Source: a candidate division CSSED10-310 bacterium
GTDB lineage: Bacteria > CSSED10-310 > JAFGJC01
NCBI GenBank assembly: GCA_016927905.1
Contig: JAFGLW010000005.1
Span: 1-38,998 of the forward strand
DNA length: 38,998 nucleotides
Direction: 5' to 3'
Shown: piece after piece, positions 7,699 to 17,175 of the stretch
Numbering within the stretch: the first letter of the stretch is position 1
Layout of the letters: the number at the start of each line of letters is the position of its first letter
The notes under the pieces: model-generated
Databases searched by the model: none
The model's input: only the letters and a program-made list of their open reading frames with translations
Told to the model about the DNA's origin: nothing
Made by a program: the position numbers and the translations under genes

Positions 7699-10311
7699 AT
7701 GAAACATGTCGGAGGTTCGATGGTTTTGTGCTGTTTTCTTGCCATGCATACCGGTGCCGCGACCATTCGTGTGCCGGGGGATCAACCGACCATTCAGGCG
7801 GGAATCGACATGGCGGTGGATGGTGATATTGTTCTTGTGGCGGATGGAACCTACCGGGGACCGGGGAACAAGAACATCACGTTTCACGGGTATGCCATCA
7901 CGGTGCGTTCGGAACACGGCAGGGATGCATGCATCATTGACTGCGAGCTGAACGGCAGGGGATTCTATTTCACCAGTACTGAGACTGAGGATGCGATGCT
8001 TGAAGGTTTCAGCATCATCAACGGATTGACGACCGGGGGAAGCGCTGTTTTTTGTTTTCAGTCATCTCCCAGCATCGTGGACTGCGTGATGCTGGACAAC
8101 TATGCCGGCGGGGAACCGGACAGGGGAGACGGGGGAGCCATTTACTGCATGTCGGCATCCCCGGTTATTTCCGGATGCCTGATTGACAGTAATCGAGCCG
8201 AGTATAATGGCGGCGGAATCTATCTCACGAACGGATCCCATGCCCGGATCGTCAATTGCATTATCACCAACAATTCCACGGTCCGTTTCGGAACCAACTG
8301 CGGGGGTGGCGGGATTCTGTGCGACGAGGATTCACGGGCGGAGCTGATCAACTGCCTGATCGCGGCAAACCAGTGCGGTGACGGCCTGGGGGGAGGTGTC
8401 TTCTGTCTGAGATCGGATGCGGAGATCCTGAATTGCACGGTTACAGCTAATTTTGGTACGGGAGGCGGTGGAATCAGGGTGGTGGACAGCTTTCCCGTGA
8501 TAACCAACACCATTGTTTGGAATAACCTCCATGAGGAACTATACGATCCGGGAATGGATGCCCTCATAACATACTCCGATGTAAGGGGAGGATATCCGGG
8601 TGAGGGGAATATGGATGCGGATCCATTGTTCACCAACGGACCGCATGGCAGCTTCTATCTCAGCCAGGTGCAATCCGGTCAATCCCAGACGAGTTCCTGC
8701 ATGGATGCCGGCAGGGAAATTGCGTCAGGTACCTGTTTTGATACGCCCCAGCAGAGAATGTGTATCACCGACCTGACCACCCGGACCGACCATGAGCCCG
8801 ATGCCGGGCAGACCGATATCGGATTTCATTACCTGCATCCCGAACCCCCGGAAGTCCCTCCGGATATCATCCGGGTACCGGACGACTGCGAATCGATCCA
8901 GAGCGCGATTAACATTGCCTCCGACGGCCATGTCATCGAGGTCGCGGATGGAACCTATCGAGGTGAGGGTAACAAGAATCTGGATTTTAACGGTAAAGCG
9001 GTTACGGTACGGTCGGAAAACGGAGCCGGTACATGTTTCATCGATTGCGAATCGGCCGGCCGGGGTGTTTATTTTCACCGGAGTGAAACCGGAACTTCGG
9101 TATTTGCCGGTTTCACAATTCAAAACGGCTGGGCATTTGAAGGGGCGGGTATTCATTGCGACCAGTCCTCCCCGGTAATCGACCGATGTGTCCTGGAAGG
9201 CGGTACAGCCGGCACCGGTGGCGGTATATCATGCCGGTTTTCTTCCGCCGTGATCTCCAATTGCAGGATCCGGCAGAACACCGTTCAGGCAACCGGAGAT
9301 TCTGTTTTCGGGGGGGGATTTTTCTGCATGAGGTCCAGTCCGGAACTGATTAATTGCCGTATCGAGGACAATACCGCCGTCGGGGAGACCGGTGCCAATG
9401 CGCATGGAGCAGGGATCTCCTGCAATCAGAAATCCGATCTTTTACTGATAAACTGTCTGATCACAGGAAACTCAGCCCAAGCGCACCCACCTGCGGAAAC
9501 AGGGGAAGCGGGCGGGATACAATGCACCAATTCGACGTTGAATATCGAATCATGTACGATCTCGGACAATACAGCGGACCGGACGGGCGGGATCCAGCAT
9601 TTTGAAAGCAATGTCACGCTGATCGACACCATTGTTTGGAACAACCTGCCTGAAGATATCAATAAGCCGCTGTCCGCGACTTATTCGGATATTTACGGCA
9701 TCACCGGAACCGGGAATTTCTATGCCGATCCGCTCTTTGTTGCCGGCATTCCGGGTGATTACTGCCTCAGCCAGACAGCCACGGGACACACCATCGATTC
9801 CCCGTGCCTGAACGCAGGAAGTACAACCGGCGATCAGGTGTGCGTCGAGGAAATGCGCGGGAAATACTGCATGAATCTGTTCGTAACCCGCATTGATCAG
9901 CAGAGGGATCGTTCAGTATTGAATATTGGATTCCATTATCCCTCCCGGTTTGAATGCTCAAGCCTGGGTGTCTGGATCGATATGCCGTCTCTCAATTACG
10001 GGCCGAAGGACGAATTCTATCTGGATGTCTATGCATGCAACCCGATGCCGTTTCATTATGAGAATCTTTGTTTGTTTCTGATCTTGGATGTCTACGGAAT
10101 ATACTTCTTTGCACCCAGTTTCACCGATTTCGACACTTATATCATCGATTTGTATCTCGGGATGCAGGTCATCGAAGTGATCCCTCCATTTTCCTGGCCG
10201 GAAGGGGCGGGTTCCGCTCAGGGTATTCTTCTTTATGCCGCCATGACCGATGCCGATATCACCCATTTGATCGGTGATTTGGATATGGTTTCATTCGGAT
10301 GGTATAATTAA
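7699..10311 (+). CDS. Exported right-handed parallel beta-helix protein with internal duplication
   Basis: This is an 870-residue secreted or surface protein. A short signal peptide (MKHVGGSMVLCCFLAMHTGA) is followed by two homologous beta-helix units, about residues 22-385 and 390-750. Each begins with a VPxDxxxIQxxI segment, continues through ADGTYRGxGNKN and a VRSExG segment, and ends in a D-I/G-FHY block. The coils repeat short SSPxIxxC and NCxIxxN units rich in Cys, Asn and Gly. This architecture is known from pectate-lyase-like and polymorphic outer-membrane-type proteins, and no catalytic site can be identified. Residues 755-870 form a separate domain also found in the C25 peptidase and propeller proteins of this window. 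GGAAGGGGGG and GAGGA precede the ATG. It is convergent with the HtrA-like gene, with 14 bases between the stops. Confidence 0.85.
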   Translation: MKHVGGSMVLCCFLAMHTGAATIRVPGDQPTIQAGIDMAVDGDIVLVADGTYRGPGNKNITFHGYAITVRSEHGRDACIIDCELNGRGFYFTSTETEDAMLEGFSIINGLTTGGSAVFCFQSSPSIVDCVMLDNYAGGEPDRGDGGAIYCMSASPVISGCLIDSNRAEYNGGGIYLTNGSHARIVNCIITNNSTVRFGTNCGGGGILCDEDSRAELINCLIAANQCGDGLGGGVFCLRSDAEILNCTVTANFGTGGGGIRVVDSFPVITNTIVWNNLHEELYDPGMDALITYSDVRGGYPGEGNMDADPLFTNGPHGSFYLSQVQSGQSQTSSCMDAGREIASGTCFDTPQQRMCITDLTTRTDHEPDAGQTDIGFHYLHPEPPEVPPDIIRVPDDCESIQSAINIASDGHVIEVADGTYRGEGNKNLDFNGKAVTVRSENGAGTCFIDCESAGRGVYFHRSETGTSVFAGFTIQNGWAFEGAGIHCDQSSPVIDRCVLEGGTAGTGGGISCRFSSAVISNCRIRQNTVQATGDSVFGGGFFCMRSSPELINCRIEDNTAVGETGANAHGAGISCNQKSDLLLINCLITGNSAQAHPPAETGEAGGIQCTNSTLNIESCTISDNTADRTGGIQHFESNVTLIDTIVWNNLPEDINKPLSATYSDIYGITGTGNFYADPLFVAGIPGDYCLSQTATGHTIDSPCLNAGSTTGDQVCVEEMRGKYCMNLFVTRIDQQRDRSVLNIGFHYPSRFECSSLGVWIDMPSLNYGPKDEFYLDVYACNPMPFHYENLCLFLILDVYGIYFFAPSFTDFDTYIIDLYLGMQVIEVIPPFSWPEGAGSAQGILLYAAMTDADITHLIGDLDMVSFGWYN

Positions 10312-10325
10312 ATCAACATGAGGAA

Positions 10326-11780
10326 TCAGTTCAGCTTCAGTGTGACAATCCGCTCTGCGCCGCCACGGTAGACGGTCAGACGGATGGCATCTCCGCGATG
10401 TTTCCCCATCAGAATACGCCTGAAATCATCGGTTGACTTGAGCGGATATCCTTCCAGGCTCACCAGGACATCTCCAACTTCCAGTCCAGTCGCAAGAAAC
10501 GGGGAATCTTCGCGGATTTCCGAAACGATGATTCCCGAAGTTTCCGGTACCCTGAAATGACGTCGCAACGACTCGGTCAGATCCTGCAACCGAATACCCA
10601 GTGAATCGGGATCGATGGATTGAATCCGATCTGCCGGTCCGGTATCCATGCTGGTCGGAACAGGTCGGGCGGTAATTTGCACTGATGCCTCGTGTTCTTC
10701 AGTGCCGCGGTAAAATTTTATCTGCACGATCTCGCCCAGTGGTGCGGTGGCCACAAGATGTCCCAGTTCCGAAGGTGTCTGCAGCGGATGATTGTTCAGA
10801 TTGACCAGGCAATCCCCCAGGTGCAATCCGGCCAGGTCGGCCGGACTTCCAGGAACCAGACGGACAACCTGCAGGCAGACCGGTTGATCGGATACGGGAC
10901 AGCTGGATCCCTGAACCGCCACACCGATCCAGCCCCGGGTAACTTCACCTTTGGTAATGAGCTGATCGATGATGTCGGAAGCTTTGTTGATCGGGATGGC
11001 TACACCGGAGTTGGACAGGCACGATGCGGCTTGGCTGGAGTGAATGGCGTCGGGGGGCTGAGACTGCTGAGTCAGCTGTTTCAAAATCGCCTGGAATCCG
11101 GTTTCTTCTTCCTTTCCGAGAACGATTCCAGCCAGCTGACCCTGTGAGTCGACCAGAGCGCTGCCGCTGTTTCCGGCACGGACGGGAGCCGTAAACTGAA
11201 ACCATAGACGGGCGGGATCGAATTGCTGGGGAGGAATGCCGGCCAGACCCGAAGAAACAGTTGGAACTCCGCCGAAACCATATCCCAAAAGAGCGATCCA
11301 GGAGCCTTCGGGAAGTTCATCGGGACGCTTCGGAAGCGTGCTCAATGAGTATTCTCCGTCCGATTCACATTTCAGCACCGCCAGATTGGATTCAAAATCC
11401 TGTCCGACCAGTTTCGCCAGGGCTTGTTTGTCATCGCCGAAATGAACAATGAAAGACTCCGCATCCCGAACAACCGAAGCGGTTGTCACGATGTGACCCT
11501 GCTTGTCCCATATTACTCCGGACGCCAGCGCTTTGTACCATATTGCCCCACTCCCTCTCTGCCGGGCCGCAATGACTTCTCCCAGAGGACCCAGGCGGGA
11601 GGAGATGGGCGATCTCGCTTCAATATTCACAACACATAGCCGCGCTTTCTGAATAATGGATACAACCTGGTCATTCCAGGAATCGAAAGCGTCTGCCGGA
11701 AAGGTCATGAAGGATATCCACAGACAAAAAACCAGTCCCGGAATCGAACTGACGTTCATTCCGGCTGTCTTTCCATTCAT
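10326..11780 (-). CDS. HtrA/DegP-like trypsin-fold protein with two PDZ domains, probably catalytically dead
   Basis: This is a periplasmic protein of about 484 residues. A signal peptide ends near FPADA, a trypsin-like domain spans about 40-235, and two PDZ domains span about 270-365 and 380-483. In active DegP/DegS the His lies in a TNNHVV-type motif, but here the motif is TTASVV (Ser102 at the His position). The Asp of the DlAvLK motif is Asn132 (SNLAVLK). The nucleophile motif GNSGSAL (Ser205) is kept. With two of three catalytic residues lost, proteolysis is unlikely, and a chaperone or sensor role by PDZ binding is more plausible. I chose ATG 11780, one base after the anti-sigma stop; starts at 11801 and 11834 would overlap that gene. 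It is the third gene of the sigma/anti-sigma operon. Confidence 0.85.
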   Translation of the reverse strand: MNGKTAGMNVSSIPGLVFCLWISFMTFPADAFDSWNDQVVSIIQKARLCVVNIEARSPISSRLGPLGEVIAARQRGSGAIWYKALASGVIWDKQGHIVTTASVVRDAESFIVHFGDDKQALAKLVGQDFESNLAVLKCESDGEYSLSTLPKRPDELPEGSWIALLGYGFGGVPTVSSGLAGIPPQQFDPARLWFQFTAPVRAGNSGSALVDSQGQLAGIVLGKEEETGFQAILKQLTQQSQPPDAIHSSQAASCLSNSGVAIPINKASDIIDQLITKGEVTRGWIGVAVQGSSCPVSDQPVCLQVVRLVPGSPADLAGLHLGDCLVNLNNHPLQTPSELGHLVATAPLGEIVQIKFYRGTEEHEASVQITARPVPTSMDTGPADRIQSIDPDSLGIRLQDLTESLRRHFRVPETSGIIVSEIREDSPFLATGLEVGDVLVSLEGYPLKSTDDFRRILMGKHRGDAIRLTVYRGGAERIVTLKLN

Positions 11781-11781
11781 G

Positions 11782-12393
11782 TCAGTAAATCGTCCGTTCA
11801 TAACCGACACGCATCGGAACCTGATCCAGAACATACCGGTTCACCTGCGATGAAGCGTAATTGCCGGATTGCCCGGAACGATTCCGATCCGGCTGCACCA
11901 TTTCATTTTCGTCGGGGATGGCGTCAACTGTTACGGGAGTTGAATAGCCGGGGATGTAAGTATCGATCGTATATTCTCTCAACCCTTCCGAATCCGTGGT
12001 TACGGGAGACATGGAAATGAGATTCCGGGCCATTGATTGACCTGCTCCGCCACCGGCGATTTCCGCTGGTGAACGAAGTTGGATGGATCCGATAATGATC
12101 CCCACCATCATGGCCGCTGCAGGAACGAAAACAGTTCTCCAGTTCAACCGGTTCCGTGAGTGCACGGAGGATACCCGGTTTCTGATATCGGCATAGATTC
12201 GGTATTCGAAATCGGACGGAGCGGTCAAGGGGGGTAGATTCCGCAGGCGGGCTCCGATTTTCTCGATCCGGTCCCGTTCCGCGCGACATTCGGGACATCG
12301 AAGCAGATGTGCCTGAACCGTCGCATTCGTTGAAGAATCCGTTTCTCCATCAATAAAAGCGGATAAAACATCCTTGATTTTCGAACAATTCAT
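11782..12393 (-). CDS. Zinc-binding membrane anti-sigma factor (RseA/ZAS type)
   Basis: This 203-residue protein should hold the neighbouring ECF sigma factor inactive at the inner membrane. The N-terminal part contains a zinc-type anti-sigma domain with Cys3 and the His29-X3-Cys33-X2-Cys36 motif (HLLRCPEC), and an AFIDGE segment typical of the fold. A single membrane span lies at about 87-106 (VFVPAAAMMVGIIIGSIQL), leaving roughly 97 residues outside. That outer region is low in recognisable motifs and could be the part sensed by the HtrA-like protein. A GGAGG lies 5 bases before the ATG. The gene is 11 bases downstream of the sigma gene and one base upstream of the HtrA-like start. Confidence 0.85.
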   Translation of the reverse strand: MNCSKIKDVLSAFIDGETDSSTNATVQAHLLRCPECRAERDRIEKIGARLRNLPPLTAPSDFEYRIYADIRNRVSSVHSRNRLNWRTVFVPAAAMMVGIIIGSIQLRSPAEIAGGGAGQSMARNLISMSPVTTDSEGLREYTIDTYIPGYSTPVTVDAIPDENEMVQPDRNRSGQSGNYASSQVNRYVLDQVPMRVGYERTIY

Positions 12394-12404
12394 TTTTCCT
12401 CCAG

Positions 12405-13067
12405 TTAAAGCGCTGCTGTCTTCAAAGCCGGATTGACACGATATAAAGCGGTCTTGAGCAATGCCCTGCCGCGATTCAGCCTGGATTTGACCGTACCCCG
12501 GGGAATGTTCAGGATCTGGCTGATCTCATCATAATCGTACCCTTCGATTTCCCGGAGAACCAGTGGAGCCCTGTATTTGACCGGTATCTTTGTCATGGCT
12601 TTTTCGATCGAGTCGCTGGCTTCCTTCTGCAGGAGAACCTCATCCGCACCGGTCGCCGATTCATCCGCAAGTTCGAACGAATAATTCCGATCGTCGCTCG
12701 AAGCGGATTCGTCGATGGAGATGAACCGCCACCTTTTACGCCGCCGGATCTCATTGATGGCCAGGTTGGATGCAATCCGGTAAAGCCACGGGGCGAAACG
12801 GCTGCCGGGCAGATAGCGTCCCGCATTCAGATAAATTTTCACGAATACTTCCTGGGCAATATCCATCGCCGTGTCTTCATCTCCAAGCATCCGGAATACG
12901 AAATTGATAATCCGGTCCTGATACCTTTCCAAAAGCCTTCGAAAGGCGGTTTCATCGCCCTTCTGAAAACGGCACATCAATTCATCATCACTGGTGATCA
13001 TCTGGCCAGACTTGCCATCCAATTCCCTAAACCCTTGAGAACATTCTTTCTTCGAATCGCCGGTCAC
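12405..13067 (-). CDS. RNA polymerase ECF sigma factor, RpoE-like
   Basis: This is a sigma-70 family ECF factor of 220 residues. Region 2 spans about 28-95, with the core-binding and -10-recognition blocks FRMLGDEDTAMDIAQEVF and WLYRIASNLAINEIRRRK. Region 4 spans about 155-210 and includes LREIEGYDYDEISQIL and GTVKSRLNRGRALLK. Order and partners (sigma, zinc anti-sigma, HtrA-like) match the rpoE-rseA-mucD envelope-stress layout. GTG 13067, with AGGG about 7 bases before it, gives the full length. ATG 13001 (MITSDDELM) is an equally credible start, because ECF factors normally begin close to this block. A GGAAC-type motif at 13094-13099 could be an autoregulated -35 element; if so, the start at 13001 fits better. 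Confidence 0.9.
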   Translation of the reverse strand: MTGDSKKECSQGFRELDGKSGQMITSDDELMCRFQKGDETAFRRLLERYQDRIINFVFRMLGDEDTAMDIAQEVFVKIYLNAGRYLPGSRFAPWLYRIASNLAINEIRRRKRWRFISIDESASSDDRNYSFELADESATGADEVLLQKEASDSIEKAMTKIPVKYRAPLVLREIEGYDYDEISQILNIPRGTVKSRLNRGRALLKTALYRVNPALKTAAL

Positions 13068-13100
13068 TCTATTTACCCTGAAAACCCGTCAACGGTTCCC

Positions 13101-13130
13101 AAAAAAAAAGTACGACAGCATTTCAAATGC
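13101..13130 (-). terminator. Weak terminator candidate downstream of rng
   Basis: Read on the reverse strand, the palindrome GCATTTGAAATGC (13118-13130) is followed by nine T residues (13109-13101). The stem is short and AT-rich and the gap to the T-run is about 8 bases. It would separate rng from the sigma-factor operon. Support is weak. Confidence 0.25.
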
Positions 13131-13168
13131 GAAATCAACCGGCGGAAACAGGTTCGAATTTACATGCA

Positions 13169-14677
13169 TCACGATTTGACGATCGTGTAATGGTTTTCGT
13201 GAAGTGTCGGATCCTGGATAAACATGATTTCTCGGTTTTTTTCAGAAAACATCGCGCAAATAGATTCATATCTCAGATCGACAAACGGCTGGAAACTGGG
13301 ATGTATCCTGACCTGGATGGATCGGAATCCCGGTTCCAATAGCAATGATTCCAGCTCGTTGAACATCTGATATGCAACCGCTTTTGAATGCTTGATGAAT
13401 CCTTCACCCTGGCAATATGGACAGGATTGCAGCAAAATACGATTCAGGCTCTTCTTCAAGCGTTTCCGTGTGATTTCAACCAGACCAAGCTGCGTGAACG
13501 GATATATTTGAACACCCGCACGGTCACCGGCAAATGAATGACGAAGCGTTTCCAGTACTTTGTCCCGGTTATCAGCGCTGTCCATATCAATGAAATCAAT
13601 GATGATGATGCCGCCCAGATTGCGCAGGCGAATCTGGTAGCCGATCTCGTGCGCCGCTTCCAGATTCGTCCTGAGAACTGTATCCTCGAGATTTTGCGAT
13701 CCGACAAATCGTCCGGTGTTGACATCAATTGCCACCAGAGCTTCGGTCTGTTCAATAACGAGATATCCACCGGACGGCAGCCATACGGTTTTTCTCAGAA
13801 TATCTTCCAAAACCTCGTCGATCCGGTACCGCTTGAAAAGGGGCACGGGAGACGTGTAAAGCTCCAGGAGATCGGATATTTCAGGAGCATAAGTCGAGAA
13901 ATACTGGCGGCACCGTTCATACTCGCTTTCGGAATCAATCAGGATTTTATCTACCGCCTGTTCGACATAATCCCTCAAAATCCGCGATACGGGATCAAGA
14001 TCCTCATGAAGAAGCGCTGGGGCGGGCATGGTTTCAATTTTTGCCTGGATGGATTCCCAGGTACGGTACAAGCGTTCAAAATCACCGTTAAATTCCCCTT
14101 CGGATCTGTTTTCAGCAGCCGTTCTCATGATGATACCCATTCCCGGCGGCCGGATTGATTCAGCGATTTGCCGCAACCGCTCCCGTTCCTCGATCCGGTC
14201 GATACGTTTGGATATCCCGATATTGTTCACCGTCGGCATCAGAACGAGGTATCTGCCCGGCAGGGTGACATGAGTGCTGATGCGGGCACCCTTCGATTCG
14301 AAAGGTTCCCGGGTGATCTGAACCATTATCTGCTGGCCGGGATGAACCAGCTGTTCTATGGAGGAGGATATTTCAGGGTAAACCAATGATTCGGATTGGT
14401 CGATATCCTTCTCGACATCTTCATCAATGAAAAGCTCCTGAATGTGCTGGGTGGAGGCGATTTCGTTTACGAACAGAAACGCATGCCGCTCCAATCCGAT
14501 ATCCACGAACGCAGCCTGCAAACCGGGGAGAACCCTGGCGACTGTCCCAAGATAAACATTGCCTTGAAGCTGCTCGAAATAGGCGTTTTCGATGTGAATT
14601 TCCACAACCCGGTTGCTTTCGATCAGCGCGACCCGATTGGAGATTTCCGATGCATTGATACAGATCAGACGGTTCAT
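13169..14677 (-). CDS. rng: Ribonuclease G/E family endoribonuclease
   Basis: This cytoplasmic endonuclease acts in rRNA maturation and mRNA turnover. The S1-like N-terminal region contains GNVYLGTVARVLPGLQAAFVD. The catalytic magnesium-binding region has the conserved AIDVNTG and IIIIDFIDM blocks, which supply the two Asp ligands. The zinc-link equivalent is CPYCQGEG. At 502 residues without a long C-terminal scaffold it is RNase G-sized rather than RNase E-sized. A TTG at 14680 immediately precedes the ATG at 14677; I chose the ATG. The stop of the upstream radical SAM gene is three bases before this start, so the two are co-transcribed. Rng next to this radical SAM family and the mre/mrd cluster is a common gene order. 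Confidence 0.94.
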   Translation of the reverse strand: MNRLICINASEISNRVALIESNRVVEIHIENAYFEQLQGNVYLGTVARVLPGLQAAFVDIGLERHAFLFVNEIASTQHIQELFIDEDVEKDIDQSESLVYPEISSSIEQLVHPGQQIMVQITREPFESKGARISTHVTLPGRYLVLMPTVNNIGISKRIDRIEERERLRQIAESIRPPGMGIIMRTAAENRSEGEFNGDFERLYRTWESIQAKIETMPAPALLHEDLDPVSRILRDYVEQAVDKILIDSESEYERCRQYFSTYAPEISDLLELYTSPVPLFKRYRIDEVLEDILRKTVWLPSGGYLVIEQTEALVAIDVNTGRFVGSQNLEDTVLRTNLEAAHEIGYQIRLRNLGGIIIIDFIDMDSADNRDKVLETLRHSFAGDRAGVQIYPFTQLGLVEITRKRLKKSLNRILLQSCPYCQGEGFIKHSKAVAYQMFNELESLLLEPGFRSIQVRIHPSFQPFVDLRYESICAMFSEKNREIMFIQDPTLHENHYTIVKS

Positions 14678-14680
14678 CAA

Positions 14681-17155
14681 TCAGCCATCTCCCCCAAATT
14701 CCATCGCAAGAGGAACCTGCCCGGTTTCATCCAGATTCCAGCATAACCGGCAACCGGATACTGAATCGAACGGAAAGAATTCCTGCCGGAACATCTCTTT
14801 CAGGATGTCACGGAACCTGGGAACATCCTTCCGGTTCGCCGGAAAAACGAATATTAAATTATAGCACGATCGATCCGTTTGCGCGATGAAATCGTCGTGA
14901 CGGGTTTCAGGACAGATCCAGAAATATGTGCCGAAAATCCGGTTGAACCGCGCTTTATCTGACTTGGAAACCCGAAAAGCGTACGTTGCCGATCCAAGTC
15001 TCTGCAGAATGGAATCGCATCCCTGAGGTATTTTCCCGATCATGATCACATTAAAATCGGCGGAAAGCTGACCGGAAAGTGCCTTCTTGATTTGAGATGC
15101 CGCCAGCGGCCGGTACAACCTGAACTCAAAAGGTTCGGCAAGCAGTTCCAATCCCAGGGGAGCCGGTGGAGCGAAAGAAAACCGGGGGCGCGGATTGAAT
15201 CCTTGACTGTACTCCAGCGGCAGTCCGGCACGCCGGGCGGCCCGGATCAGTGTGGTGCTGATCTCGAGATGCTTGAAAAACCGGTAGTTACCTCGCACAC
15301 AATACAGGCCGAAATACCGATATGTGCGCGAAGCCGGTTGGTCCGGGACAGATTCGATCGCAGGTATCGTGCCAGGAGAAGGTTTCCGGCCGACCGGAAC
15401 CACTCCCCGGGCCGGCGTACCGGGCACGGCTGCGAGATCCCGGGCGCAGAGATAACTTTGGACCAGCTGCTGTCTGGGAATCAATGGATCGATACCGTCC
15501 CACGGCAAAACGCCGTTCACCTGCAAGGTGCGGCACGCTTCTTCATTCATATCGATTCCGGCCGTTTCGAATGCCTTAATCCATTTTTCAGTATCCATCC
15601 ATTCACGCCAGGCATCGAAACGGCAGCCACTCTGGAAGGCATTCAGGATGACTTCCCCGATACGACGGTCGCCACGGGAGATCAACGCCTCCAGCCGGCT
15701 GGTTCTGATGTCCTGAAATGATAGCTTGATACCCGGGAGATTCAATTTTTTTCGGAGGAAACGCAATCTGCGGTTCAAGTCAGGCTCGAGCGCCTGACCC
15801 GCCCATTGGAAAGGCGTGTGGGCCTTGGGAATGAATGTCGACAGGGAAATGTTGAGTTCCGCTTTGTTGCCCTGAATTCTTCTGGCGATATCCCGGATCT
15901 TCAGGACCAGATCTGCAATCCCTTCGATATCCCGGTCTTCCTCGAAAGGCTGCCCCAGCATGAAATACAGCTTGAGCAGCGACCATCCCGCCAGAAATAC
16001 CGATTCCACTCCGGTGAACAGCTGATCCGTATCATATGGTTTTCCGATAATGCGTCTCAATCGTTCCGTTCCGGCTTCCGGCGCCAGGGTGAATCCGGTT
16101 TTTCGCACGGATCGGATCTGACGGACAAGCCCCGGTGTCAGTCTTTCCGGCCTCAGAGATGGCAGAGACAACGCTGTCCGGTTCTTCCTCAGTTGCACCA
16201 TCAACGTGTCGATCATCACCTCTATCCCGGGATAATCCGCGATATTCAATGACAGGATGGACACTTCTTCGTATCCGGATGAGATCAGACTTCGATCAAC
16301 AATCTCCAGAATTTTCTCCGGCGACCGGTTGCGTAACGGGCTGTAAAATACTCTTGCCTGACAGAATCTGCACTGGCGCGGACATCCCCTTCCTGCTTCA
16401 ACTACAACTCGCTCCTGAACCGGACGGCAAACGGGAACCAGAACGGGCCACGGATAAGGTGATGTATCCAGGTCGGTTAAAACGCGCTTCCGAACAGCAG
16501 GTGGATCATCCGGGCGTTCTGGGGGGGCGTGGAAATATGGGACATAACAGCCTGCCAGGTTTGCCAGCGAGGAATTGAGTTCCCGGCGGGAAGCACTTTT
16601 ACCACCCAGTCCGGCGAGAACCGAGACGATATCAAGAATCGTTTCTTCACCGTCTCCTACGGCGAATGCATCGAAAAACAGGCTCAGCGGTTCCGGATTC
16701 ATTGTGCCGATACCGCCGCCGATGATTACGGGATGCCCGGACCGCCTGTCCGATCGATTCAGCGGGATATTGCCAAGATCCAGTATGTTCAGAATGTTGG
16801 TGTATAACAATTCGTGCGGCATCGTGATGAACACGGTATCGAAAGAATCCAGCGGACGTCCGGTTTCGATCGAACCGATGGTCAACGCCCGGCTGCGGAT
16901 CGCTTTTTCAGCATCCGGCCAGGGTGAGAAAAACCGTTCCACCGCAACATTCCTGCAATTGGACAGGACATGATACAGAATCAACAATCCCGGGTGGGAC
17001 ATTCCGATTTCATATATATCCGGATAACAGAGCGCTACTCGCAATTCGGGATGCTCCGGAATTGGATTTCGGTTCCATTCCAGCCCGATATATCGTCCCG
17101 GACGCTGAATGGACGCGTCCAGAAACCGGGGTGTTCCAGCTCTGTTCAGGGTCAA
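14681..17155 (-). CDS. Radical SAM protein (TIGR03960 family) fused to a DUF2344/TIGR03936 domain
   Basis: This is a two-part protein of about 824 residues. The N-terminal half has a B12-binding-like segment followed by a radical SAM core with the cluster motif CPRQCRFC (Cys258, 262, 265). Early hallmark blocks are RYIGLEWN and YPDIYEIGMSH. The C-terminal part (about 595-824) begins YRYFGLYCVRGNYRFFKHLE and includes the FNPRPRFSFAPPAPLG block of the DUF2344 family. The two are separate genes in many bacteria and fused here. The function is unproven; the constant link to rng suggests RNA or translation. The frame extends far into rodA, but homology starts after it. TTG 17155 with AGAAGG 7-8 bases upstream is the best start, and TTG 17179 overlapping the rodA stop is an alternative. 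Confidence 0.87.
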   Translation of the reverse strand: MTLNRAGTPRFLDASIQRPGRYIGLEWNRNPIPEHPELRVALCYPDIYEIGMSHPGLLILYHVLSNCRNVAVERFFSPWPDAEKAIRSRALTIGSIETGRPLDSFDTVFITMPHELLYTNILNILDLGNIPLNRSDRRSGHPVIIGGGIGTMNPEPLSLFFDAFAVGDGEETILDIVSVLAGLGGKSASRRELNSSLANLAGCYVPYFHAPPERPDDPPAVRKRVLTDLDTSPYPWPVLVPVCRPVQERVVVEAGRGCPRQCRFCQARVFYSPLRNRSPEKILEIVDRSLISSGYEEVSILSLNIADYPGIEVMIDTLMVQLRKNRTALSLPSLRPERLTPGLVRQIRSVRKTGFTLAPEAGTERLRRIIGKPYDTDQLFTGVESVFLAGWSLLKLYFMLGQPFEEDRDIEGIADLVLKIRDIARRIQGNKAELNISLSTFIPKAHTPFQWAGQALEPDLNRRLRFLRKKLNLPGIKLSFQDIRTSRLEALISRGDRRIGEVILNAFQSGCRFDAWREWMDTEKWIKAFETAGIDMNEEACRTLQVNGVLPWDGIDPLIPRQQLVQSYLCARDLAAVPGTPARGVVPVGRKPSPGTIPAIESVPDQPASRTYRYFGLYCVRGNYRFFKHLEISTTLIRAARRAGLPLEYSQGFNPRPRFSFAPPAPLGLELLAEPFEFRLYRPLAASQIKKALSGQLSADFNVIMIGKIPQGCDSILQRLGSATYAFRVSKSDKARFNRIFGTYFWICPETRHDDFIAQTDRSCYNLIFVFPANRKDVPRFRDILKEMFRQEFFPFDSVSGCRLCWNLDETGQVPLAMEFGGDG

Positions 17156-17175
17156 TCGATCATCCTTCTCACAGG

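Noticed and set aside
9961..10311. T9SS C-terminal sorting domain or PEP-CTERM tail on the exported proteins
   Set aside because: The shared domain has an internal as well as a terminal position, lacks a PEP motif plus hydrophobic helix plus basic end, and lacks the usual T9SS GxYxxxV-type strands.
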